From: Gammaproteobacteria bacterium
GTDB taxonomy: Bacteria > Pseudomonadota > Gammaproteobacteria > Poriferisulfidales > GCA-002705445
DNA: 64,000 nt
Reading direction: 5' to 3'
NCBI GenBank assembly: GCA_018675635.1
Contig: JABGXU010000007.1
Coordinates: forward strand, 255,366 to 319,365
The notes under the pieces are model-generated. The model was not told the DNA's origin, did no database searches, and was given only the letters and a program-made list of their open reading frames with translations. Positions 7,662 through 16,148 of this stretch are shown one piece after another. Within the stretch, counting starts at the first letter, position 1. Every line of letters begins with the position of its first letter. The position numbers were made by a program, and so were the translations under genes.

Positions 7662-9545
7662 TTGTTACAAAATATTAGAGATCGTTCCACAGGATGGATT
7701 GCTTATGTAATAGTAATAGGTATAAGTATACCTTTTGCGCTATGGGGAATTGATCAATATTTTACAAGTAGTAATGTAATAGTAGCAGAAATTAATGATA
7801 CTAAAATATCATTAGATAGATTAAATAATGAATACCAAAATAGATTGCAAGAAATGCAATCAATGATATCAAAAGATAAAGATGAAGCAGAATTACAAAA
7901 AAAAATTATTAAAAGAACAGTTTTGGATGAACTAATTGATGGTATTTTAGTTCGAGAGTTTGTAAATAAAAATAAATTTCAAATTTCTGAAACTTCATTA
8001 ATAAATGATATTAAAAACAATAAAATATTTCATAATAATAAAAAATTTGATGCAAATAGGTATCAAAAAATACTTCAAAGTCAAAATATAAAAATCCCTG
8101 ATTATGAAAGAATAAGAATTTCTGAGCTAAAAGCTCTTCAATTTTACAATAATATTGTTCAATCTTCTTATTTGTCATCTAAACAAATAGAAGACTTAGA
8201 AAACATAAAGTATCAAACAAGAAATTTTAAATTATTATCTCTGAATTATAATGATTTTATAGATAATAATAAAAATTCAACTGAGGAAGAAAAAAAAGAT
8301 TTTTATGTAAAGTATAAGAATATATTTTCAATGCCTGAAAAATTAGATATCGAATATATTATTTTTAATAAAAGTACATTAAAAAAACAATTAGTAACTA
8401 ATAACCAGATATTAGAAAATTATTATAATGAGAATAAATTTAAATACATAATTAAAGAAAAAAGAAATATTGCGCAAATATTTTTATCAAATATTAAGAA
8501 TGAAAAATTAAATAATCTCGAAATAATTAAATCTATTAAGTATAAGTTAACTAATGGACATACATTCGCTTCTATTGCTAAACAATACTCACATGATAAG
8601 TTATCTAATAATAAGGGTGGAGATATTGGTTGGGTTACTCAAAATGAACTTTCTAAAGAAATTAATAAAGCTGTTTTTACTATAAAAAATATTGGTGATA
8701 TATCTGATATCGTTGAGACTGCACAGGGATATTATATTGTTAAATTATTAGATCTTAATGAAGCCAAAATAAAATCGTTTATTAGCGTAAAAGAATTAGT
8801 AAAAAAAGATTATGAGGATTCTCAAATTATTAACAGATATTCTATTATTTTTGAAGATTTATCTAATATACTTTATGAAAATCCTGACTCCTTAGAAAAA
8901 GCATCGGAACTACTTTCAGTAAGATCAATTTCAACAGGCCTAAATAATCTTTCAAGAATAAAAAAAGAACATAATATATTAAATAATGAAAAAGTTATGG
9001 CGGAGATTAGATCGAAAAAAGTTTATAAAAATAACCTTAATAGTGCGCCAATTGAAATTAAAGATAACATTATTATGTTGCGTATTAATAATAAATCTCC
9101 AGTTACATATAAAAAATATGATGACGTTAAAAAAGAAATTGAAGATTTAATTAAAACAGAAAATTCTATTGTTACCATGAAGGATACTATTAAAGATATT
9201 GAGAATAAGATTGCTAAAGGAATATCTATTAAAGATATTGAAGATAGCGTTGGTAAAAAATCTGTTTCTTATATTGATATCGGTAGAGACGATAAAGAAA
9301 TTCCAAGCACTATTTTATTAAAAGTTTTTTCTCTAACTCTTAAAAATAAAGTCACAAGTATTGAGTCAGGCACTGGAAATTATGAGTTAATATTGCTTGA
9401 TAATATAATACCCGGTGATTCAAAATTGAGTAAGAAATCCCTAGAAAGTATGTTTAATAATGAATATGTAAATACAATTTTATATTCTACAATTCAAAGT
9501 TTACGAGAACAATCTAGTATTAGAATATATACTGAGAACTTGTGA
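7662..9545 (+). CDS. ppiD: PpiD, membrane-anchored periplasmic chaperone with parvulin domain
   Basis: PpiD sits at the SecYEG exit and helps newly translocated outer-membrane and periplasmic proteins fold. The 627-residue product starts at TTG preceded by AGAAGGAAA. It has a single N-terminal transmembrane segment (about residues 12-32), a SurA-like N-domain with the conserved NDTKISLDRL region, a parvulin-type prolyl-isomerase domain at about 255-365 (KRNIAQIFLS to YYIVKLLD, with GGDIGW) and a C-terminal periplasmic domain. E. coli PpiD is 623 residues. In E. coli the parvulin domain is inactive; activity here cannot be judged. It follows hupB and the tRNAs, the usual neighbourhood. Confidence 0.93.
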   Translation: MLQNIRDRSTGWIAYVIVIGISIPFALWGIDQYFTSSNVIVAEINDTKISLDRLNNEYQNRLQEMQSMISKDKDEAELQKKIIKRTVLDELIDGILVREFVNKNKFQISETSLINDIKNNKIFHNNKKFDANRYQKILQSQNIKIPDYERIRISELKALQFYNNIVQSSYLSSKQIEDLENIKYQTRNFKLLSLNYNDFIDNNKNSTEEEKKDFYVKYKNIFSMPEKLDIEYIIFNKSTLKKQLVTNNQILENYYNENKFKYIIKEKRNIAQIFLSNIKNEKLNNLEIIKSIKYKLTNGHTFASIAKQYSHDKLSNNKGGDIGWVTQNELSKEINKAVFTIKNIGDISDIVETAQGYYIVKLLDLNEAKIKSFISVKELVKKDYEDSQIINRYSIIFEDLSNILYENPDSLEKASELLSVRSISTGLNNLSRIKKEHNILNNEKVMAEIRSKKVYKNNLNSAPIEIKDNIIMLRINNKSPVTYKKYDDVKKEIEDLIKTENSIVTMKDTIKDIENKIAKGISIKDIEDSVGKKSVSYIDIGRDDKEIPSTILLKVFSLTLKNKVTSIESGTGNYELILLDNIIPGDSKLSKKSLESMFNNEYVNTILYSTIQSLREQSSIRIYTENL

Positions 9546-9554
9546 TAAATAATA

Positions 9555-10787
9555 ATGGAAAATTTACCGTCATCTAAAATAATATTATTTTCTTTATTTG
9601 CCGGCTTAATTGCAGGCATTATTTTTGATCAATCTAACGCTATATTTGGAATAAATATATATAATTTTTTTAATTTAATGGGATCAATATTTTTAAATTC
9701 TTTAAAAATGATTGTAGTTCCATTAATAATGTCTTCATTAATATATAATATTTCTTCTTTTTCCAACATAAAAGACTTTTCAAATCTTGGAACTAAAACA
9801 ATAATTTTTTATGTGTTTACAAGTTTAGTAGCGATAATAATTGGAATTACTGTTGTGAACATTATTCAACCTGGGATTTTAAATGGAAATAATGCAGCAA
9901 ATTTAATTGGCTTAGATGTAAATTCTAATATATCTTTAATAAATAATTTAAGTCATGATTATTCGTTAAGTAATTTTCTTTTAAATATATTTTCGGGAAA
10001 TATTTTCATATCTATCGCCCATGGTAATATGTTATTTATCATATTTTTTAGTATTATATTTGGCCTAGCTATGAGATCTTCATCTTCAAAAAGTGTAATA
10101 TTATTAAAGAGTTTTTGGGAGGGAATGTATATTGTTTTTTTAAAAATTACAAAATATATTTTATTTTTTACCCCCTATGGCGTTTTTTGTTTAGTAGCTA
10201 AAGCTACAATGACTTTTGATCCTGATAGTTATATAGTCTTGCTAAATTTTTTTATTACTGTAATTCTTGGTTTATTAATACACTCTTTTATTTTTTACCC
10301 AATAGTTTTATATTTTTTTAAAGCTAACGCTATTTCTCATTTTAAAGGCATGTTTCCTGCGTTATTAATGGCATTCTCATCAAGTTCATCTGTTGCAACT
10401 ATACCTATAACATCAAAATGTTTGGTAGATAATCTTGGCCATAAAAATAATCATGTTAACTTCATTATTCCACTTGGCTCAACAATAAATATGGATGGTA
10501 CAGCTTTATTTGAATGTGTTGCTGTAATTTTTATAGCTCAATCATATGGTTTAGATCTTGCACTGGCGGATCAATTTTTAATTTTATCTTTAGCTTTAAT
10601 TACTTCTATTGGTGTTGCTGGAATTCCCTCAGCAAGTTTTGTGGCAATTATAGTTATTTTATCCGCTGTTGGCTTACCTTTTGAGGCTGTAGGTATTATA
10701 TTAGGCGTTGATAGAATACTTGATATGTTAAGAACTAGCGTTAACGTTTTAGGCGATTCATGTTGCGTGAGAGTTGTAACCCATTAG
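9555..10787 (+). CDS. Dicarboxylate/amino-acid:cation symporter (DAACS/SDF family)
   Basis: A 410-residue inner-membrane protein of the glutamate/aspartate/C4-dicarboxylate symporter family (GltP, DctA, archaeal GltPh). It has the family landmarks in order: the serine-rich tip of hairpin HP1 (SSSSSVATIPIT, about residues 276-287), NMDGTAL in TM7 (cation site) and the HP2 hairpin GIPSASFVAI near 355. TM8 carries the substrate-contacting aspartate in GVDRILDMLRTSVNVLGD. In the family, uptake of acidic amino acids or dicarboxylates is driven by Na+ or H+. The substrate cannot be fixed from sequence alone. It starts 9 bp after ppiD and ends 6 bp from the convergent fabI. Confidence 0.9.
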   Translation: MENLPSSKIILFSLFAGLIAGIIFDQSNAIFGINIYNFFNLMGSIFLNSLKMIVVPLIMSSLIYNISSFSNIKDFSNLGTKTIIFYVFTSLVAIIIGITVVNIIQPGILNGNNAANLIGLDVNSNISLINNLSHDYSLSNFLLNIFSGNIFISIAHGNMLFIIFFSIIFGLAMRSSSSKSVILLKSFWEGMYIVFLKITKYILFFTPYGVFCLVAKATMTFDPDSYIVLLNFFITVILGLLIHSFIFYPIVLYFFKANAISHFKGMFPALLMAFSSSSSVATIPITSKCLVDNLGHKNNHVNFIIPLGSTINMDGTALFECVAVIFIAQSYGLDLALADQFLILSLALITSIGVAGIPSASFVAIIVILSAVGLPFEAVGIILGVDRILDMLRTSVNVLGDSCCVRVVTH

Positions 10788-10793
10788 ATTTAT

Positions 10794-11579
10794 TTAGTCT
10801 ATTGCTGGCATTCCAATAATGTTATAACCAGAGTCTACATATAATGTTTGTCCTGTTATTCCACTAGCATTGTCTGACGCTAGAAAAGAAGCTGTATTTC
10901 CTACCTCTTGTATTGTTACATTTCTTTTTAATGGTGAATTTTTTTCAACGTGATCTAGCATTTTTCTAAAATTTGAAATTCCTGCTGCCGCTAAAGTTTT
11001 TATTGGGCCAGCTGATATACAGTTAACTCTTATATTGTTTTCACCCATTGCATAGGCAAGATATCTAACATTTGCTTCTAGACTAGCTTTTGCAACCCCC
11101 ATAACATTATAGTTTGGCATTCCTCTTACTGCCCCAAGATATGAGAGAGATATAACTGAAGGACTACTCCCTTTTAACATTGGCTGCGCTTCTTTACAAA
11201 GTTCTAACAAGCTATAACTACTTATACTGTGAGCAGATAAAAATCCTTCTTTTGTCGTTTTCTCTACGTAGTTTCCTTCTAATTCTTCACGTGGGGCAAA
11301 TGCTAAAGAATGAATAATAATGTCAAATTCATTCCATTTACTTGATAATTTATCTAGCATATTCTTAATACTGCCATCTTCCGAAACATCACAAGGCATA
11401 ATTATGTCTGATTTACACTCATTTGCCAAAGTTTCAACTCTTCCTTTTAGTTTGTCATTTTGATATGTGAATGCGAGTTCGGCGCCATTTTTATGTAAGG
11501 AATCAGCAATTCCCCAAGCAATTGATCTATTACTCGCTATACCTAATACTAAAGCTTTTTTACCTTCTAAAAAATTCAT
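10794..11579 (-). CDS. fabI: Enoyl-[acyl-carrier-protein] reductase (NADH) FabI
   Basis: FabI carries out the last reduction of each fatty-acid elongation cycle, converting trans-2-enoyl-ACP to acyl-ACP with NADH. From the ATG at 11579 the protein has 261 residues (E. coli 262). Visible are the Rossmann start GKKALVLGIASNRSIAWGIA, catalytic Tyr147 and Tyr157 and Lys164 (YxxMxxxK within GMPNYNVMGVAKAS), equivalent to E. coli Tyr146/Tyr156/Lys163. An in-frame upstream ATG at 11597 would add six residues without homology, so the inner start is preferred. It is convergent with the symporter and divergent from the peptide transporter operon. It is the classical triclosan-target isoform, not FabV or FabK. 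Confidence 0.95.
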   Translation of the reverse strand: MNFLEGKKALVLGIASNRSIAWGIADSLHKNGAELAFTYQNDKLKGRVETLANECKSDIIMPCDVSEDGSIKNMLDKLSSKWNEFDIIIHSLAFAPREELEGNYVEKTTKEGFLSAHSISSYSLLELCKEAQPMLKGSSPSVISLSYLGAVRGMPNYNVMGVAKASLEANVRYLAYAMGENNIRVNCISAGPIKTLAAAGISNFRKMLDHVEKNSPLKRNVTIQEVGNTASFLASDNASGITGQTLYVDSGYNIIGMPAID

Positions 11580-11638
11580 TTGTGTATTGTATATCAAATT
11601 TTATTTATTATGCAGTAAAATATATAATATATGTAAAT

Positions 11639-13798
11639 ATGATGAACAAATTTCAAATGCTAAAATTATTTAAGTATGCTTTTATAGTGCTATTTCTATT
11701 ATTAGAAGGTTGTGCAGACAAACCTTTAAATAGTCCATATAGTAGCTTAAAAAATAAAAATGTTTTTTATTCGTCTTTTCAAGAAAGACCTAAGCATTTA
11801 GACCCAGCAAGATCGTATAGCTCAAATGAATATGCTTTTATAGCGCAAATATACGAACCATTATTTCAATATCATTACCTTGAAAAACCTTATAAATTAA
11901 TACCATTAACTGCAGAAAGAATGCCAGTAGTAAAGTATCTCGATAAGAATTTTGTAGAAACTAATAAAAGTAATAATATTTCATATACTAAATATATTGT
12001 AAATATTAAAAAAGGAATTATGTATCAGGATCACCCAGCTTTTTATAAAAAGAATGGTCAATTTATTTATCATAATCTAAGTAAAAATCAATTAAAAAAG
12101 ATAAATAGCTTGAAAGACTTTACGCACGAATCAACAAGGGAATTAATTGCAAAAGATTATGTATATCAAATTAAAAGATTATCTGACAAAAAAAATCATT
12201 CCCCAATTGCTGGCGTGATGCAAGAATATATATATGGATTTAGCGAGTACAGAAAAAAACTAACAGACTATAAAGATAACAATTATAAAAATAATCAGAA
12301 TTATATTATTGATAATGATATAGCAGGTATTAAAGTAATTAATAGATATTCATTCTCAATTATTTTGAAAAAACAATATCCTCAATTCATATATTGGCTA
12401 GCTATGCCATTTTTTTCGCCAATGCCGTGGGAGGCAGATATATTTTATGGGCAAGAACCATTAAAAGAAAAAAATATTACTTTGAACTGGTATCCGGTTG
12501 GCACGGGCCCCTTCAAACTAACAGAAAATAATCCTAACTTAAGGATGGTGCTTGAAAAAAATAAAAATTTTAGAGGAGAAGTTTATCCTTCGCTACTTGA
12601 TAAAATTAATAACGGTAAATTAATTTCTAAAAACAAGGATTTAGTTGTTCCATTTATAGAAAAAGCTATTTATTCATTGGAAAAAGAGCAAATCCCAAGA
12701 TGGAACAAATTTCTGCAAGGATATTATGATAACTCTGGTATTGCATCAGATAATTATGATCAAGCAGTTTCTCTAGATAAATCAGGTGATATATCACTTA
12801 CAGAAGATTTAAAAGATAAAGGCATACATTTGGCTACAGCTACAGCTGCATCTACATATTATATTGGATTTAATATGCTGGATTCAGTGATTGGCGGTAG
12901 TAACGATAGGGCTAGGCTGCTTAGACAAGCATTAACTATAGCCATAGATTATGATGAATATATTTCTATTTTTGCAAATGGAAGAGGTATTTTAGCCCAA
13001 AGTCCAATACCCCCAGGAATATTTGGTTACCAAGACGGTACTAAGGAGTACAACCACACAGTATTCCAAAATAAAAATAATCTTGTTATTAAAAAAAGTA
13101 TTAAAGAAGCAAAAATTCTTCTTAAGAAGGCGGGATATAAAGATGGTATTGATGAAAGAACTGGAAAACCATTAATTTTATATTTTGAGGCTACCGGGTC
13201 TGGAGCTGACACATATGCTTTTTTAAACTGGTTAAGAAAACAATTTAAAAAAATAAATATTCAATTGGTTACCAGAGTTACTGATTATAATAGGTTTCAA
13301 GAAAAAATGATTAATGGGACAGGTCAAATATTTCAATGGGGTTGGAATGCAGATTATCCAGACCCGGAAAATTTTTTATTTCTTCTATATAGTAAAAATG
13401 GCAAAGTAAAATTTGGAGGTGAAAATGCTTCAAATTATTCTAATTATGAGTTCGATAAGCTTTTTTTAAAAATGAAAAATATGGAAAACTCTGATAACAG
13501 AGAAAATATAATAAAAGAAATGCTTAAAATAATTCAATATGATTGTCCATGGATATGGGGTTTTCACCCTAAATCTTTTTCTCTGTCACATGAATGGTTT
13601 GAAAATGTAGAATCTAATTTAATGGCCAACAATACTCTTAAATATAATAAAATTAATGATAATATTAGATCTGAAAAAATTAAGATATGGAACAAAGCTA
13701 ATTTTACTTTAATGTATATTTTATTAGTATTACTAGTATCATTTATAATTTCTGTTTTAGTGATGATCAAAAAAAAGGATGAAGAAAAAGTCTTATGA
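11639..13798 (+). CDS. Peptide ABC transporter substrate-binding lipoprotein (SBP family 5) with C-terminal membrane anchor
   Basis: Family-5 extracellular solute-binding proteins capture oligopeptides for ABC importers. From ATG 11639 the protein has 719 residues; ATGs at 11642 and 11657 are alternatives. The N-terminus is a lipoprotein signal with Cys25 in LLLEGC. SBP_bac_5 hallmarks follow: the HLDPARSYSSNEY motif, PLFQYHYL, VGTGPFKL near 285-295, RQALTIAIDYDEYI, and a C-terminal WGWNADYPDPENFLFLLY. Unusually, a strongly hydrophobic segment lies at about 689-710, followed by KKKDEEKV. E. coli YejA is about 604 residues and has no such anchor. Its last codons overlap the permease start (ATGA). 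The substrate is inferred to be peptides from the operon type. Confidence 0.88.
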   Translation: MMNKFQMLKLFKYAFIVLFLLLEGCADKPLNSPYSSLKNKNVFYSSFQERPKHLDPARSYSSNEYAFIAQIYEPLFQYHYLEKPYKLIPLTAERMPVVKYLDKNFVETNKSNNISYTKYIVNIKKGIMYQDHPAFYKKNGQFIYHNLSKNQLKKINSLKDFTHESTRELIAKDYVYQIKRLSDKKNHSPIAGVMQEYIYGFSEYRKKLTDYKDNNYKNNQNYIIDNDIAGIKVINRYSFSIILKKQYPQFIYWLAMPFFSPMPWEADIFYGQEPLKEKNITLNWYPVGTGPFKLTENNPNLRMVLEKNKNFRGEVYPSLLDKINNGKLISKNKDLVVPFIEKAIYSLEKEQIPRWNKFLQGYYDNSGIASDNYDQAVSLDKSGDISLTEDLKDKGIHLATATAASTYYIGFNMLDSVIGGSNDRARLLRQALTIAIDYDEYISIFANGRGILAQSPIPPGIFGYQDGTKEYNHTVFQNKNNLVIKKSIKEAKILLKKAGYKDGIDERTGKPLILYFEATGSGADTYAFLNWLRKQFKKINIQLVTRVTDYNRFQEKMINGTGQIFQWGWNADYPDPENFLFLLYSKNGKVKFGGENASNYSNYEFDKLFLKMKNMENSDNRENIIKEMLKIIQYDCPWIWGFHPKSFSLSHEWFENVESNLMANNTLKYNKINDNIRSEKIKIWNKANFTLMYILLVLLVSFIISVLVMIKKKDEEKVL

Positions 13799-14772
13799 TT
13801 AAATATATTATAAAAAGAATTTTGTATGCAATTCCAATATTAATTGGCGTTAATATATTAACTTTTACTTTATTTTTTGTAGTTAATTCACCAGATGAAA
13901 TAGCAAGACTTCATTTAGGGAACAAAAGGGTAACTCAGGAACAAATAATATCATGGAACGAAGAGAGAGGTTATAATAATCCTCTTTTTTACAACAATAG
14001 TGAAATTGGTCTTAAGGTATTTAAAAAAACTATTTTTTATGAAAAATCTTTTAAACTTTTTCTTTTTGATTTTGGTTTATCTGATAGCGGAAGAGATATA
14101 AAATATGATATTAAACAAAGAATGTGGCCTAGTTTAGCTATAGCATTACCATCACTGTTTGTAGGTTTGTTTATTAATATAACTTTCGCTTTGTTTTTTG
14201 TTTTTTTTAGGTTTACCTATGTAGATTATTTTGGTGTAATTCTCTGTGTTGCGCTAATGTCAGTTTCGAGTCTTTTTTATATTATAGGTGGTCAGTATCT
14301 TATTAGTAAGTTACTTCATCTTGTGCCTATTTCTGGTTACACCCAGGGATTAGATGCTATAAAATTTTTAATTTTACCTACTATTATTAGCGTTATATAT
14401 AGCATAGGATCAGGCACGAGATGGTATAGATCACTATTTCTTGAGGAAATAGAAAAAGATTATGTTAAGACTGCTAGATCAAAAGGACTTTCAGAAGTAA
14501 CAGTGCTATTCCATCATGTATTTAGGAATGCTTTGATACCAATATTAACAGGTGTTGTGGTTATATTACCTTTATTGTTTTTAGGTAGTTTAATAGTGGA
14601 ATCTTTTTTTGGAATACCAGGGCTCGGAAGCTATACTATTGACGCAATTCAAAGTCAGGATTTTGCAATTGTAAGAGCAATGGTCTTTCTTGGTTCGATA
14701 TTATATATATTTGGATTAATATTAACAGATATATCATATACATTAGTAGATCCTAGAGTGAGTCTAAAATAA
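13795..14772 (+). CDS. yejB: Peptide ABC transporter permease, YejB/OppB type
   Basis: Inner-membrane permease of the importer. The 325-residue protein has a BPD_transp_1 domain with about six transmembrane helices, the first at 9-28. The cytoplasmic EAA loop that contacts the ATPase is KTARSKGLSEVTVLFHHVFRNALIPILTG at about 222-250; it is quoted here by its key residues K-T-A-R-S-K-G-L and the final L-I-P-I-L. The C-terminus LVDPRVSLK is typical of OppB/YejB proteins. ATG overlaps the stop of the binding-protein gene by 4 nt and the gene ends 1 nt into the next permease, so translation is coupled. E. coli YejB is slightly longer (364). Confidence 0.9.
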   Translation: MIKYIIKRILYAIPILIGVNILTFTLFFVVNSPDEIARLHLGNKRVTQEQIISWNEERGYNNPLFYNNSEIGLKVFKKTIFYEKSFKLFLFDFGLSDSGRDIKYDIKQRMWPSLAIALPSLFVGLFINITFALFFVFFRFTYVDYFGVILCVALMSVSSLFYIIGGQYLISKLLHLVPISGYTQGLDAIKFLILPTIISVIYSIGSGTRWYRSLFLEEIEKDYVKTARSKGLSEVTVLFHHVFRNALIPILTGVVVILPLLFLGSLIVESFFGIPGLGSYTIDAIQSQDFAIVRAMVFLGSILYIFGLILTDISYTLVDPRVSLK

Positions 14773-16148
14773 TGTTCGTATATTTATTAACAGACATATT
14801 TTTTTATTTAATAATAATTTCATTATTAATTTACATACTGTACGTTAGAAGAACGCCAGATATGTTAAGAACATGGTCATACGTTTTTAAAAATAAAACT
14901 GGAATAATATCAATTGTAGTTTTAAGTTTTTTTATGCTCATAGCGTTTTTTGACTCTATACACGTAAAGAAAAAAATTTTAAATAATGACACTAATCAAT
15001 TTATTTATAGTAATGATATACAAAGCCTATTAGATATTATTTTGCTTCCAACATATGAAAATTTTGAGAAAAGTTACTCTTCTCCATTTTCTTCAAAACT
15101 ATATTCAAAAGAAACTATCAAGCTTAAGGATGGGTCTGAAAAAAGAATTTATCCTGGGCTTGCTTATAAGGGAAATCATAATAAATACTCTAAGAATATT
15201 TCTGCCAATTTAGTTATTACTGCAATCTTGTCTTTAGTAAAATCTTTTATTATATTTTTATTTTTTTATTTAATTATTTTTTATAGAACGCTTTACGAAA
15301 GAAAAAATAATATATTTTATAATTTTAAAAACAATAACATTTTATGTATAACTTTCTATATTTTATTATTTATTTTTTTATTATTATATGATTTAAGTAC
15401 TCAATATTACGTGTTAGGCACAGATAAAGTTGGTGTAGATGTATTATATAAAAGTATAAAAAGTATTAGAACAGGCATATTAATTGGGACATTAACTACA
15501 ATAGTTATGCTTCCATTTGCAATATTTCTTGGAATATTTGCTGGATTTATAGGTGGTATTGTAGATGACATTATTCAATATATTTACACTACATTAAATT
15601 CTATTCCCAGCGTTCTTTTAATAGCCTCAGCGATATTAATTCTTCAGGTTCATATGGCTAACAATCCTCTTAATTTTGAAAATATTTATGAAAGAGCTGA
15701 TTTAAGATTATTCTTTTTATGTATGATACTGGGTCTCACAAGTTGGACGGGTTTGTGCAGACTTTTAAGAGGAGAGTCTATGAAACTTAGAGAAGTTGAA
15801 TTTGTTCAAGCTTCGCAAACATTTGGTCTTAATAAATTTTCTATAATAATTAGACATATCATACCCAATATAATGCATATTGTTATTATTACAGTTGTAT
15901 TAGATTTCAGTGCTTTGGTATTAGCAGAAGCAGTATTATCTTATGTGAATATTGGTGTTGACCCAACTACATATAGTTGGGGTAACATGATAAATGACGC
16001 AAGATTAGAAATGTCTAGAGAGCCTGTAGTGTGGTGGTCATTATTTTCAGCGTTCCTATTTATGTTTATTTTAGTATTGTTTGCAAATTTATTTGCTGAC
16101 GTTGTAAGAGACGCATTTGATCCAAGAGCGAGCAAAAAATATGAATAA
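14772..16148 (+). CDS. yejE: Peptide ABC transporter permease, YejE/OppC type, with extra membrane segments
   Basis: Second permease subunit. The C-terminal half is a standard BPD_transp_1 domain: GTDKVGVDVL at 216-225 (the family's GTDxxGxDVL), an EAA loop around VEFVQASQTFGLNKFSII and the closing VRDAFDPRASKK as in E. coli YejE. The protein is 458 residues against 341 in E. coli YejE. The excess is N-terminal: an additional hydrophobic span at 5-24 before the usual first helix (44-62), a periplasmic stretch at 63-145, and two more predicted spans at about 147-171 and 190-207 before the GTD motif. Start and stop overlap its neighbours by 1 and 8 nt. Confidence 0.88.
   Translation: MFVYLLTDIFFYLIIISLLIYILYVRRTPDMLRTWSYVFKNKTGIISIVVLSFFMLIAFFDSIHVKKKILNNDTNQFIYSNDIQSLLDIILLPTYENFEKSYSSPFSSKLYSKETIKLKDGSEKRIYPGLAYKGNHNKYSKNISANLVITAILSLVKSFIIFLFFYLIIFYRTLYERKNNIFYNFKNNNILCITFYILLFIFLLLYDLSTQYYVLGTDKVGVDVLYKSIKSIRTGILIGTLTTIVMLPFAIFLGIFAGFIGGIVDDIIQYIYTTLNSIPSVLLIASAILILQVHMANNPLNFENIYERADLRLFFLCMILGLTSWTGLCRLLRGESMKLREVEFVQASQTFGLNKFSIIIRHIIPNIMHIVIITVVLDFSALVLAEAVLSYVNIGVDPTTYSWGNMINDARLEMSREPVVWWSLFSAFLFMFILVLFANLFADVVRDAFDPRASKKYE

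Noticed and set aside
11471..11638. Upstream extension of the peptide-binding lipoprotein to 11471
   Set aside because: It runs antisense through the start of fabI and would displace the lipoprotein signal. The ATG at 11639 is the natural start.
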